Notes: generated from the sequence alone by a model not told the origin. Counted from the first letter of the stretch, positions 24,583-33,321 are shown. The stretch is 34,889 nt of DNA from Streptomyces sp. H27-H1 (GCF_026627445.1 NZ_JAPNLJ010000066.1:1-34889); one strand, 5' to 3'. A program made the numbers and translations.

Positions 24583-26610
24583 GTGCATCCGTTCAGCAGG
24601 CGCCACCTGCTGCGCGCGGCCGGAGCGGGAGCCCTCGCGCTCCCGCTCCCGGGCCGTGCCGCGGTAGCGGCCTCCGTCCCAGGTCCGGCGTCCCAGTGGG
24701 TGGGCGCCGGTTCCTTCACCCACGTCTACGACCCCTCCACGCCAGGCCGGCGCCGCTACCTCAACGACCACACCCTGATCAGGGCGAACGGCCGGTGGCA
24801 CCTGTTCAGCATCGTCGGGAACAGCGCGGCGCCCGGCGAGGCACCGGACAGTGCCGCGGAGGTCTCCTTCGCGCACGCCTCAGCGGCCGCCCCGTACGGC
24901 CCCTGGACCACCCACGCCGACGCGCTGACCGTCGACCCGGGCTATCACGGCGAGGAGCACCTGTGGGCCCCGCATGTCATCGAGGCCGGCGGCAGGTTCT
25001 GGATGTTCTACGCGGGTGGCGGCGCGAGCGGCGCCGCGATCAGCCTCGCCACGTCGGACGATCTGTTCACCTGGACGCGTGAGCCGTCCGGCCCGCTGTT
25101 CCGCGGGATCGCGGCCCGCGACCCGATGGTGCTGCGGGCCGGCGGCGAGTGGGTCATGTACTACACGGAACTCTCGCGCCCGGGCGGCCGGCACGTCGTG
25201 GCCCACAGGCGCTCCGCCGACCTGGTGCACTGGAGCGAGCCGGGCGTCGCGTTCACCGACGCGACCACGTACGCGACCGTCTCGGTCACCGAGTCGCCGT
25301 ACGTCGTCGAACGGGACGGCTGGTACTACCTGTTCATCGGTCCGAGGGGCGGCTACGAGGGTACGGACGTGCTGGCGTCCCCGGATCCCTTCCACTTCGA
25401 CCTCGCCGGGTACGCGGGCCACGTGGCCGGTCACGCCGTGGAGGTGATCGCGGACGGGGAGGCCTGGTACGCCAGCGCCGCGGGCTGGTTCCGTCAAGGG
25501 CTGCACGTGGCGCCCCTTCAGTGGCGGGACACACCACCACCGTGGCAGAGCGCGGACAACCCGGTGGCCGGACTCGACGCCACCGGCCGCCTCACGGTGT
25601 TCGCGCTCGACGCCTCCGACCACTCGATGCTCCGGCGCGTCCAGCTCGACCCGGACACCGGCACCTGGTCGCCGTGGGAGACGTTCGGCGGGCCGGCCGG
25701 TGCGGTGCCCACGCTCGGCCGCAACGCCGGCGGCGCGCTCGAGGTGTTCTCGCTCGCCCCGGAGGGAGCCAACCTGCACCACCGGGCCCAGCGGCCGGAC
25801 GGCGGCTGGTACGACTGGGAGGAGTTCGGCGGGCCGGCCGGCGCTGCCCCCGCCGTTGCCCGCGACGCCGACGGCAGGCTGGAGGCGTTCGCCCTGAGCC
25901 CCGGCGGCGCGTCCGTCGCCCGGCGGCGGCAAGCGGCACCGGGATCCCGGGCCTGGGACCCGTGGGAGGCGGGCTTCGGCGGCGCCGCGGGCGCGCCACC
26001 GGTGGTCGCGGCCAACGCCGACGGCCGGCTCGAGGTCTTCGCCCTCGCTCCCGGTGGCGCCGGGATCTTCCACCGGTGGCAGGAGACCCCGGGCGGCGCC
26101 TGGACCCCCGCGTGGCAGCGTTTCGGCACCGCGTCCGGCGCCGCGCCGCGCGTGGCCGGGGACGGCAGCGGCCGGCTCACCGTCGCCGCGATCGGACCGT
26201 CGGGCGTGGGAACCTTCGGCCGGCGGCAGTCCGTGCCGAACGGAGGCTGGGAGGAGTGGCTGCCGATGTTCGGCTGGAGCGCCGCCGCCCCCGTGTTCGC
26301 CGCCAACGCCGACGGCCGCCTCGAGGCGTTCTCGCTGACGCCCGGCGGCGTCCGGCTCGGCCACCGCTGGCAGACCGTCCCCGGTGGAAGCTGGGCTTCC
26401 AGCGGGGAGTTCGGGGAGCCCGGGATCAGGCTCGCCGCCACGCCCGCCGTCGCGTCCGATCCCACCGGGCGCACGCACGTCTTCGCCGTCACCACCGAAG
26501 GCAGGATGCGCACCCGCGTCCAGGATCGGCCGAGCGGCGGGTGGCGGCCGTGGACGGCCTTCGGCGACCGGACGGTCGCACCCGTCGTATCGGGCCGTCC
26601 CGCACTCTGA
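24583..26610 (+). CDS. Tat-exported GH43-fold glycosidase with a divergent seven-bladed propeller domain
   Basis: This 675-residue protein begins with a twin-arginine signal (SRRHLLRAAGAG). Residues about 40-320 look like the five-bladed fold of clans GH43/32/62/68: YLNDHTLIR (Asp62), WAPHVIEAGGRFWMFY, ARDPMVL (Asp180) and TESPYVV (Glu237) are in the order of base, stabilising Asp and acid in that superfamily. Exact family and sugar are not clear. Residues about 326-675 hold seven further repeats (for example VVAANADGRLEVFALAPGGAG and HRWQETPGGAW). They are of the same type as the neighbouring propellers but longer and diverged. GTG 24583 has TGGAG 8 bases upstream. Last gene of the operon, 27 bases after the previous stop. 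Confidence 0.78.
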   Translation: MHPFSRRHLLRAAGAGALALPLPGRAAVAASVPGPASQWVGAGSFTHVYDPSTPGRRRYLNDHTLIRANGRWHLFSIVGNSAAPGEAPDSAAEVSFAHASAAAPYGPWTTHADALTVDPGYHGEEHLWAPHVIEAGGRFWMFYAGGGASGAAISLATSDDLFTWTREPSGPLFRGIAARDPMVLRAGGEWVMYYTELSRPGGRHVVAHRRSADLVHWSEPGVAFTDATTYATVSVTESPYVVERDGWYYLFIGPRGGYEGTDVLASPDPFHFDLAGYAGHVAGHAVEVIADGEAWYASAAGWFRQGLHVAPLQWRDTPPPWQSADNPVAGLDATGRLTVFALDASDHSMLRRVQLDPDTGTWSPWETFGGPAGAVPTLGRNAGGALEVFSLAPEGANLHHRAQRPDGGWYDWEEFGGPAGAAPAVARDADGRLEAFALSPGGASVARRRQAAPGSRAWDPWEAGFGGAAGAPPVVAANADGRLEVFALAPGGAGIFHRWQETPGGAWTPAWQRFGTASGAAPRVAGDGSGRLTVAAIGPSGVGTFGRRQSVPNGGWEEWLPMFGWSAAAPVFAANADGRLEAFSLTPGGVRLGHRWQTVPGGSWASSGEFGEPGIRLAATPAVASDPTGRTHVFAVTTEGRMRTRVQDRPSGGWRPWTAFGDRTVAPVVSGRPAL

Positions 26611-27085
26611 ACCCGGAGTGCGGATCGCGCCACGTGAAAGGGGCGAAAGGGCGCTTCCGCGGGGCCGTGCCCCCCCGGGCACGGTGACCTTCCCCACCCC
26701 GGCAGGTCCCGTACGCGACGTCTGCGACCGGGGGCGAAAGGGCCGGTCCCGCACAGCCGCCCGCGGTGGCGGTATGCCGCGCTCGCTCGCCGCGGCACGA
26801 CAATTTCTCCCGAACCGCTCGCCAGAGAGTCGAAAACGACCCCAAACCGCCATCACCGCACGAGGGCCGGAGTGACCGGGGACACAGGGGGAGCCGCCCG
26901 CGAGGAGAGGGTCGGAGAGCCTCCCGGCAAGGGGGCTCGGAGAGCCTCCCGGGGCAGCCGGTGCTGGCTGTCCGACCCGACGGGCCGTCCCGGCCGAAGT
27001 GGCTGAAGTGCGCCGATGAACTCCCTTGAGAGATGAGTATTGTTCCACTCGTCGGTCCGGCACGACGCGTGGAACGGGGGGAGCG
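26611..27085. other. Intergenic region between the propeller operon and the FHA gene
   Basis: It contains the operon terminator candidate at 26665-26684 and a 16-bp direct repeat TCGGAGAGCCTCCCGG at 26912-26927 and 26937-26952 (25 bp apart). The less GC-rich end, 27000-27060, is the likely promoter area of the FHA/kinase pair. I see no gene here. Confidence 0.45.
26665..26684 (+). terminator. Terminator hairpin of the propeller operon
   Basis: CCGTGCCC (26665-26672) pairs perfectly with GGGCACGG (26677-26684) around a CCCC loop, 55 bases after the glycosidase stop. Confidence 0.6.
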
Positions 27086-27895
27086 GTGAGCGGGGTAGTC
27101 GTCCATCTGCCGCAGGGGTGTAGTGGCGCCGACGGAGGCGAACCGTACGGCGATGCGGTGACGTTACGGCTCGGACCGGGCGAAGTCGCCCGCTTCGGAC
27201 GCGGATCCGCGAAGATCCCCGTGGAGCTACGCCTCGCCGACGCGGCGATCTCGCGGCTCGCCGGGGAGATCCGCGTGACCGACGACCACTGGCAGTTGAC
27301 AAACCACAGCACCACCCACAGCTACCTCGTGGAGAACCCGGAGGGCGCCGGGGAGTACCTGAGGGTCCCGCCCCGCCGGGTCGGGGCACCCGTCCCGTTC
27401 GAGTTCTCGCGCGTCGTGCTGCCCACCCGCAGCGACGTCCCCGTCTCCTTCCAGGTGTTCGCTCCCGATCACGTCTACCTGGACCCGGAGGCCATGGGCG
27501 CCCCCTGGGGCCGCCTCACGGTCACCGCCTACTCGCTGGACGAGACGGCCACCTACTTCCTGGTACTCCTCGCGCTCTGCGAACCGCGCCTGCGCGACCA
27601 GTCCCGCGTCGCGGTCCCCACCACGCCCCAGATCGTCGAACGGCTCAGGGGCCACCTCGCCTGCGCCACCCTGACCGCGCGAGCGGTCAGCTCGCACATC
27701 GACTACCTCGCCGAGGAGAAGCTGCGCATCGGCGCCTCGGACCCGCGCGAACACGGCAAGGGCGACCGCCGCAACGGCAAGCGGGAGGAGATCGTCGGGC
27801 TCGCCCTGCGGTTCGGGCTCGTACGCGAGGAGCACCTGACGCTGCTGCCACCCCTGACGGGGGCCGGCGGGCGGGAGCGGCAGACCGCGCGATGA
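27086..27895 (+). CDS. FHA-domain protein coupled to a Ser/Thr kinase
   Basis: The N-terminal third of this 269-residue cytoplasmic protein resembles a forkhead-associated domain, which binds phosphothreonine: VARFGRGS is the GR loop, DAAISRLAGEI holds the conserved Ser-Arg, and WQLTNHSTTHSYL carries the Asn-His region. The C-terminal part (about 150-269) is alpha-helical and not recognised; it may be a second module, with QIVERLRGHLACATLTARAVSSHIDYL resembling a winged-helix. GTG 27086 has GGGGGGAG close upstream; the frame is open to 27026. The stop overlaps the kinase ATG (ATGA), so the two are probably made together, and the FHA domain may read phosphorylation by that kinase (inference). 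Confidence 0.72.
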   Translation: MSGVVVHLPQGCSGADGGEPYGDAVTLRLGPGEVARFGRGSAKIPVELRLADAAISRLAGEIRVTDDHWQLTNHSTTHSYLVENPEGAGEYLRVPPRRVGAPVPFEFSRVVLPTRSDVPVSFQVFAPDHVYLDPEAMGAPWGRLTVTAYSLDETATYFLVLLALCEPRLRDQSRVAVPTTPQIVERLRGHLACATLTARAVSSHIDYLAEEKLRIGASDPREHGKGDRRNGKREEIVGLALRFGLVREEHLTLLPPLTGAGGRERQTAR

Positions 27896-29331
27896 CGACG
27901 CCCCGCACCCTGCGCGACATCACGGAATGCGACGGTACGGACGCGCTCCCGCCCGGCCACCGGGTGCAAGGCTGGACGATCACCGACCTGATCGGGGCCG
28001 GAGGCTGGTCCACGGTCTACGCCGCACGGCCCGCCGACCGGTGCCCGGACCGGACCGGCCGGGCCCCCGCGCACCCGTCCGCGGCACCCGCCGACATCGC
28101 TCTCAAAATCATGCCGACCGCCGGGTATGCACCGCGCCAGACACGCAGGATCGTGGAGTCCGCCCGCCGGGAGGTCGAACTGGGACGCAGGGCCGGGCAC
28201 GCGCGGTTGATCCGCCTCCTGGACTCCTTCGTCCTAGAGGCACCGGACCGCCCCTCCCTGGACGGCGCGATCGTGCTGGTCATGGAGCGGGCCGCGGGCA
28301 GCCTGCGGGAACTCCTCGACGCCGGGGTGGCCGAGGCCGACCGCGCCCGGCTGATCGCGGGGATCTGCGAGGGACTCGCCCACCTCCACCGGTCGGGTTG
28401 GGTCCACGCCGACCTCAAACCGGAGAACGTCCTGCTGGACGGCAGCCGTTCCGTGAAGCTCTCGGACTTCGGGCTCGCCACCCAGATGACGGGAACGTAT
28501 GGGTACGCGCCCCCCATGGGCACCCTGGACTACCTTCCGCCCGAGCGCTGGCGGGCACCCCTCGGGGAGCTGGGCGTGAAGGTCCGGCCGAGTGCCGACA
28601 TCTGGGCCCTGGGCATCATCATCCACGAGGTGTTCGGCTCCGGCGCCTCCCCGTTCTCCGGCGCCACGCCCATGGCGCGCGGCGCCGCCGTCCAGGAGTA
28701 CGGCGAAGGGCGCGCGCCGCTGCGCATGGACCAGGCCGTGCCGCCGTTCTGGCGCCAGCTCGCCGCCGATTGCCTCGCCCCGACCCACGCGGCGCGTGCC
28801 CCGCACACCGCAGAGAGCCTGCTCGCCCGCGTCACCGCCGAACAGGAGGCGCGCGGGAGGGGCGCGGCACGGCTGTGGGGCCGGGCCCGCGCCGCGATGC
28901 TCACCACCGCGTTCTGCGGGATCGCCGGTATGACCCTGTGGTCGGACGCGGCACGGGCGAGCTCTTCCGCACTGGACGGCCCGGAGGGCGCGGCGGGCGG
29001 CACGATCCGGGTGTTCAATGCGGAGAAGGGCTGCCAGGAGCGGGCCGACCGGGACCCGCAGTGCAGTTTGGGCCTGGCGATCGATCCGATGCGCCAGTAC
29101 ACCGCGGACAACGTCGTACCGTCCCGGGTGTGGCACGGCGACGTCCTCGCGGTCGACTGCCAGTTGCCCGAGGGCCGGGCCGTCATCGACGAGGCAGATC
29201 TGCAGTCCACCCGCTGGTTCCACGTCCGCCTCCCGCCCGGCTCCACACCCCCCACAGCGTGGCTCCCCGCCGTCCGCACGAAGGACCGCCCGGCGCTGCA
29301 GGGGTGCCCGCACCCCGCGACCGGGCGCTGA
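27892..29331 (+). CDS. Transmembrane Ser/Thr protein kinase
   Basis: This 479-residue kinase has a Gly-rich loop GAGGWSTV (35-42), Lys72 in ALKIM, the catalytic loop HADLKPEN (Asp174), DFG (Asp192), and the activation-segment end GTLDYLPPE. HADLKPEN has Ala where most eukaryotic-type kinases have Arg, so it is a non-RD kinase, perhaps not needing activation-loop phosphorylation. One membrane segment follows at about 335-353 (LTTAFCGIAGMTLW). The outside domain (about 360-479) has two or more Cys (EKGCQERADRDPQC, AVDCQLPEG, LQGCPHP) and is not a PASTA domain. It is coupled to the FHA gene. Confidence 0.88.
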   Translation: MTTPRTLRDITECDGTDALPPGHRVQGWTITDLIGAGGWSTVYAARPADRCPDRTGRAPAHPSAAPADIALKIMPTAGYAPRQTRRIVESARREVELGRRAGHARLIRLLDSFVLEAPDRPSLDGAIVLVMERAAGSLRELLDAGVAEADRARLIAGICEGLAHLHRSGWVHADLKPENVLLDGSRSVKLSDFGLATQMTGTYGYAPPMGTLDYLPPERWRAPLGELGVKVRPSADIWALGIIIHEVFGSGASPFSGATPMARGAAVQEYGEGRAPLRMDQAVPPFWRQLAADCLAPTHAARAPHTAESLLARVTAEQEARGRGAARLWGRARAAMLTTAFCGIAGMTLWSDAARASSSALDGPEGAAGGTIRVFNAEKGCQERADRDPQCSLGLAIDPMRQYTADNVVPSRVWHGDVLAVDCQLPEGRAVIDEADLQSTRWFHVRLPPGSTPPTAWLPAVRTKDRPALQGCPHPATGR

Positions 29332-29554
29332 CGCTCCCGGCCGGTACCGTTACGCAAGCCTGACCGAGTGAACTCTGGCGGGACCTTCCCTCCCGGGCCG
29401 TGGCGCGAGAGCGCCGGATCCGGTCGAACGCCGCACACGCGTGGGGCCGCCGATTCCGGGGAGCACGGGGCCCAGGGACAGGGCAGGAAGGGTCCCGGTG
29501 TTCCCGGTGAGAGCGCGGGGGAGCTTCGGAGGCAAGATCAATTCTCGCCCTGGT

Positions 29555-30283
29555 CTAGCTGGTGGTGTGCGGAAGGTACTGGTAGGTCGCGGCCGACCGG
29601 TCGGCGTCCGTGTCAATGACGTACACCATCAGCGGGGTGCTGCCGGTCGGCCCGCCGGCCGTCGCGCGCAGCCGGTAGCGCTCGACGCGCACGGCCTCGC
29701 GCGCGAGCGGGGCGCCGCCCGTGTACATGGACTCGGGCTTGCGATCGTTGGCGATGCGCAGGGCAGCCGCCTTCCAGGTGCCCGAGGCGGCATCGAAGCG
29801 CTCCAGGGCGAAGCCCGGCCCGCGGCCCTGCTTCTCACCGGGTTCGCCGATGAGGAACTCCATCTGGAACGCGGCCAGCAGGTGCCCGTACGCGGCGGAG
29901 TTCCCGTTCCGCAGGGTGACGGTGAACTCCTGCGCGGCGCCCCCGCGTACCAGGGCGAGTCCGCCGCCCCGGGTGTCGACCGAGGCCTTCAACCGGGTCG
30001 GAGCGGGCGGCGGCGCGGGGGCCGGCGGCGGAGTGGCGGACGCGGTGGCGGCCGTCGGCGCGGCGGCCGGGGGGGAGGGAGACGGCGGGGCCTCCGCTGA
30101 CACCGAGGCCTCCGGTGATGCCGACGCCGACGCCGACGCCGACGCGGAAGGCGAGGGCGAGACGGTCGCCGACGGCTTCGCCGCGCTCCCGTCCTTGTCG
30201 TCGCACCCGGTGGACCCGGCCAGCAAGGCGGCGGCCACGGCCACGGCGGACAGGACCCGGCCGGGTCTGGCAGGTGCAGGCAT
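29555..30283 (-). CDS. Lipoprotein with low-complexity linker and conserved C-terminal domain
   Basis: This 242-residue protein has a signal ending in the lipobox-like AGSTGC, so it should be lipid-anchored on the outer face of the membrane. Residues about 28-95 are a Ser/Ala/Pro-rich spacer. Residues about 95-242 form a beta-rich domain (RLKASVDTRGGGLALVRGG, FTVTLRNGNSAAYGHL, RVERYRLRATAGG) like extracellular immunoglobulin-type domains. ATG 30283 has GGGGGA 8 bases before it. It converges on the kinase gene. I do not know the family. Confidence 0.8.
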   Translation of the reverse strand: MPAPARPGRVLSAVAVAAALLAGSTGCDDKDGSAAKPSATVSPSPSASASASASASPEASVSAEAPPSPSPPAAAPTAATASATPPPAPAPPPAPTRLKASVDTRGGGLALVRGGAAQEFTVTLRNGNSAAYGHLLAAFQMEFLIGEPGEKQGRGPGFALERFDAASGTWKAAALRIANDRKPESMYTGGAPLAREAVRVERYRLRATAGGPTGSTPLMVYVIDTDADRSAATYQYLPHTTS

Positions 30284-30452
30284 GAGCGGATCCCCCGAAT
30301 TCGACTGTCGCCAGAACGTAACAAGCGCCTGACCCGCCGACGAGATCGGTCGGGCCTCGGGGCGGAGACGGTTCGGTCACGGCCGGGCCGCCCTCGGGCC
30401 GTGCCCCGACCGGCGCCCCGCTCAGACGTGCAGGGCCGCCAGTCGGCCGTCT

Positions 30453-30790
30453 CTATGACCTGCTCGTGGACGTCGTGGGGCGGCCGTCGACGGCGATGCG
30501 GTGGACGCCGTCGGGGCGGTAGCCGAACTTGCGGGACACCGCCCGGGAGGCGGCGCTGTCGGCGAAGGCGGTGGACGTGACGCGAGTGGCACCGAGGCCG
30601 TCGAAGGCGAGGGCCAAGGCGGCAGCCCGCATCTGGGCGCCGTAGCCCTGGCCCTGGAAGCGGTGGTCGAGTCAGAAGCCGGTACGGGCCTCGCCGGTGG
30701 TGGCGAAGTCTCGGGCGGAGAGGTTCTGCTGGCCGATGACGCCGGTGCGGTGGCGTGGCCCGGGATCACAGCGGAGGGGAGTGTCTCGCG
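30453..30790 (-). pseudogene. GNAT acetyltransferase fragment with an in-frame stop
   Basis: Read leftward the sequence gives TGVIGQQNLSARDFATTGEA, then TGF, a TGA stop (30672-30674) where Trp is expected, then LDHRFQGQGYG, AQMRAAALALAFDGLGATRV and SRKFGYRPDGV. The segment FQGQGYGAQM is the acetyl-CoA-binding R/Q-x-x-G-x-G/A motif of GNAT N-acetyltransferases. Sequence upstream of TGV and downstream of VDGRP does not match the family, so both ends are lost or diverged. It is probably non-functional. Confidence 0.65.
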
Positions 30791-31014
30791 AGATCGGAGG
30801 GCACCGTGATCGTCGTCGGAGCGGTCATGTGGATCCTGAGATCCGTGGGCCACGCGGGCGGCGGCCGGAAACACTACGGTTAGAGCTCGCCTGGGGAACC
30901 ACAGCGGCAGGGGTGGGGGAAGGTCGCTGTGATGGCCGCGTACCGGCTCAGCAGTCACGGAACAGGTCGGGTACGGCGCGTGGTTCCGGCGACCATGGCT
31001 GGCGGCGCACCGCA

Positions 31015-31275
31015 TCATTCAGCGGAGTCCTCGATGAAGCGGACCGACCAAGCGAAACCGCTGAGGCTGTCGGACGTCACCTTGCGGACCTCGATCACCT
31101 TGCAATGATCGTGGGCGTACTTGCCTGCGAACCGTTCCAGGCGCTGTGCGTCGTCGAGATCCTCCATGGACAAAGGCGCACCCACCACCAGGTCCTCGTG
31201 CACGGTCGTTCCGATCGAAGCGTCAGGCGAACACATGCTGCACTCGTGGGTCTCAGGCAGGGTCATGGCGCCCAT
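31015..31275 (-). CDS. Small hypothetical protein (86 aa)
   Basis: The product starts MGAMTLPETHECSMCSPD and ends SVRFIEDSAE. It contains a Cys-x2-Cys near the N-terminus and a soluble, acidic C-terminal half. Codon use fits the host. ATG 31275 has GGAG 4 bases upstream; ATG 31266 is an alternative. No family is recognised and the neighbours are pseudogenes. Confidence 0.5.
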   Translation of the reverse strand: MGAMTLPETHECSMCSPDASIGTTVHEDLVVGAPLSMEDLDDAQRLERFAGKYAHDHCKVIEVRKVTSDSLSGFAWSVRFIEDSAE

Positions 31276-31695
31276 TGTGCTCCATGGGGTCTCCGCAGCC
31301 CTCGGCGAGTGCACCCGCCGCAAGGAAGGTCGCGTACGGCACTCCCTCCGCCCCCTGCTGCTAGCCATAGCTCACCTGCCCTGATGCGAACTTCTCCCGT
31401 ACGGCGCTCGTACCCTGCCCCGCGAGCCACTCTGCGCCGAACGCACGTCGCACTTTCGAATGGCCATCGGCGTAGATCCGGCGGGGGCGTACCTCTGCTG
31501 CCCGCCGGGCTGGCTTTGCTCACGCGACGGTGTTCCGGTCTGGCCCTGCGTGAGGGGTACAGCCGTCCCCCACCGGAACGGGATGCGGTCGGCGATGGCC
31601 CGGCGGACACGGCGCGACTCCATCGTCACCCGCTTGCCCATCCACCGCCGAGATCCGGCGCTTGCGTGGCCGCCTCACCGACCGACGGCCACCCG
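31276..31695. other. Region with no intact gene
   Basis: Most frames are short or open only by GC bias. On the minus strand at about 31580-31641 a line RRAIADRIPFRW recalls the middle of IS701-type transposases, but it is too short to claim. Confidence 0.25.
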
Positions 31696-32240
31696 ATCGA
31701 CCTGCTGACCGGCCTGTACATGCCTGACGGGGACGGCGGCACGATCTGGTGGGACGGCGTCGATGCCGCCAAAGCCGACCGCAGCCAGATCCTCGCCCGC
31801 ATCGCCCTCATGTCGCAGTCGTTCTTCCGCTGGCCGTTCACGGTCAGGGTCAATATCGGCATCGGCAGGGTGGCAGCTGGTGGGATAGCCCGCGCTTGGT
31901 CCAAGCGTGCCCGGATCCTGGTGGTCGACGAGCCGACGAGTGCCCTTGACGCAGTGGCTGAGCAGCGGGTTTTCGATCAAATCCGTGCTCTGGCCTCGAC
32001 TGGTCAGACAATCGTGCTGATCACTCACCGCCTCCATTCGGTGCGTCACGCCGACCTCATCCACGTCAGGAAGGACGGCCGCTCGCCGAGTCCGGGACGT
32101 TCACCGAGCTCGTGGACGCGAGCATCGGCACCGGTGGGTTCCGGGACGCCTATCTCATTCAGGCCGCCGCGTTCACGGACAGCGTGCCCACCCAGCGTCC
32201 CCCCGCCGCGGACACCACGGCGGTGAGCCCGCATGAACAG
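31696..32240 (+). pseudogene. ABC exporter ATPase, heavily deleted
   Basis: The readable plus-strand text is LLTGLYMPDGDGGTIWWDGVD, then ILARIALMSQSFFRWPFTV and NIGIGR, then abruptly GIARAWSKRARILVVDEPTSALDA and QTIVLITHRLHSV. After one more frameshift near 32085 it continues FRDAYLIQAAAF. Walker B and H-loop are there, but Walker A is missing at the 5' end and the signature (LSGGQ) region is deleted between NIGIGR and GIAR. The membrane domain is absent. It is a dead fragment of an MDR-type (ATPase fused to membrane domain) or similar exporter. Confidence 0.78.
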
Positions 32241-32594
32241 CGCACCGGCTGCGCACCGGCCCGACAGGCCCGCGACCAGGACCCTGAAACGGTGGCCGCG
32301 CAGCTCGGCCTGAACGTTGATCAGAGCCGTGCGTTGCTCGCCCGGTTCGGATGCTGGAGCCTCTGCTCCGAGCTTGGCGTGGCACGGCCCGCGGGCACAG
32401 GTTCCGGGCAGCGCGGGGTGAGGGCACGGGCCCCGGGTAGGCCGGGGCCCGACATCGACTCGTGCCGGGGCTGGTGTGTGTTGGTATCACCAACAACTGA
32501 ATCTGAGCCCACAAGCCAACCCAGTTGCACCGAAGGATTTGCAAACCCTGACACTCCCCAGCCGTCAGGCGAGGCGAGGGGTGGGGGTTGTGGG
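32241..32594. other. Intergenic region downstream of the TetR gene
   Basis: No convincing gene. One plus-strand frame holds DPETVAAQLGLNVDQSRALLARF, which could be a helix-turn-helix fragment, but it has no start and may be the decayed tail of the preceding pseudogene frame. Confidence 0.3.
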
Positions 32595-33170
32595 TCAGGC
32601 TTCGTTTGTTGGTGCAGTGAGGGCGGGCATGAGGGTGGTCAGTACGGTGTGCATGAAGTCGGGTGGGACGGGGCGGGTTCGCAGGAGCCAGGTGTGGTAG
32701 ATCGGGCCGTAGATGAGCTCGACGGCTAGTTCGAGGTCCAGGTCCGCGCGGAGCTGGCCGGCTCCTTGCGCTTTGGCCAGGCGTGCGACGCACTGGTCGA
32801 TGGAGGTCCGCAGGATGCGTGGGACGCCTTCAGCGGCGATCTGGTCGGACTGGGCGGATGCGATCAGCCCCCGCCAGACCAGGCCGAAGTCGGTCGCGAA
32901 GAGCGCCATGACGTTGGTGGTCTGGGTGAGCAGGTCTGCCGTGATGTCGCCGGTGTCGGGGAAGGCGGCAGAGGAGTCCCGGGCGCTTTCCAGGCCTTCG
33001 ATCAGGATCGCGGCCTTCGAGGGCCACCAGCGGTAGATCGTCGTCTTGCCGACCCCGGCCTCCGAGGCGATCGCCTCAATGGTGGTGGAGGCGAAACCGG
33101 TGGAGGCGCAGAGCCGGAAGGCGGCAGCGATGATCGCCTGCCTTGCTTGCTCGTTGCGTTGGGCGGACAT
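32595..33170 (-). CDS. TetR-family transcriptional regulator
   Basis: This 191-residue repressor-type protein has an N-terminal helix-turn-helix (IIAAAFRLCASTGFASTTIEA followed by IASEAGVGKTTIYRWWPSKA), the strongest TetR signature, and a helical ligand/dimer domain after it. ATG 33170 is preferred; GTG 33176 (two codons earlier) is possible. The first of three matching palindromes lies 20 bases upstream, which suggests autoregulation. The inducer and main target are unknown; the target gene on the other side may be lost. Confidence 0.9.
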   Translation of the reverse strand: MSAQRNEQARQAIIAAAFRLCASTGFASTTIEAIASEAGVGKTTIYRWWPSKAAILIEGLESARDSSAAFPDTGDITADLLTQTTNVMALFATDFGLVWRGLIASAQSDQIAAEGVPRILRTSIDQCVARLAKAQGAGQLRADLDLELAVELIYGPIYHTWLLRTRPVPPDFMHTVLTTLMPALTAPTNEA

Positions 33171-33190
33171 GAACACCGATCGTACCGTTA

Positions 33191-33207
33191 CGCAACGCTA
33201 CGTTTCG
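33191..33207. promoter_or_regulatory. TetR operator candidate 1
   Basis: CGCAACG-cta-CGTTTCG is an almost perfect inverted repeat (one mismatch pair), 20 bp upstream of the TetR start. Confidence 0.6.
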
Positions 33208-33302
33208 TTGTGCCTGGGGCTCGCTTGCGGGCTGTACCGCTTGGACCCCCTGCCGGCCCTCCGGCCTCGGGTCGGGTGGGCTCACCTGCCAACTCTTCGG
33301 AG

Positions 33303-33319
33303 CGCAACGCTACGTCTCG
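33303..33319. promoter_or_regulatory. TetR operator candidate 2
   Basis: CGCAACG-cta-CGTCTCG matches operator 1 at 16 of 17 positions. It ends 2 bp before the TTGACA motif at 33322-33327. Confidence 0.55.
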
Positions 33320-33321
33320 TG

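Noticed and set aside
22996..27315. Very long minus-strand frames (over 600 and 800 codons) opposite the propeller operon
   Set aside because: They are antisense shadows of high-GC coding sequence. Their proteins lack any motif, and the plus-strand genes have signal peptides, catalytic motifs and ribosome binding sites.
31580..31641. IS701-type transposase remnant
   Set aside because: Only about a dozen residues (RRAIADRIPFRW) look similar; too short to support.
30697..31690. Plus-strand frame fused to the ABC-exporter remnant
   Set aside because: Sequence before LLTGLY has no similarity to an exporter and runs antisense to the small hypothetical gene; the open frame is coincidental.
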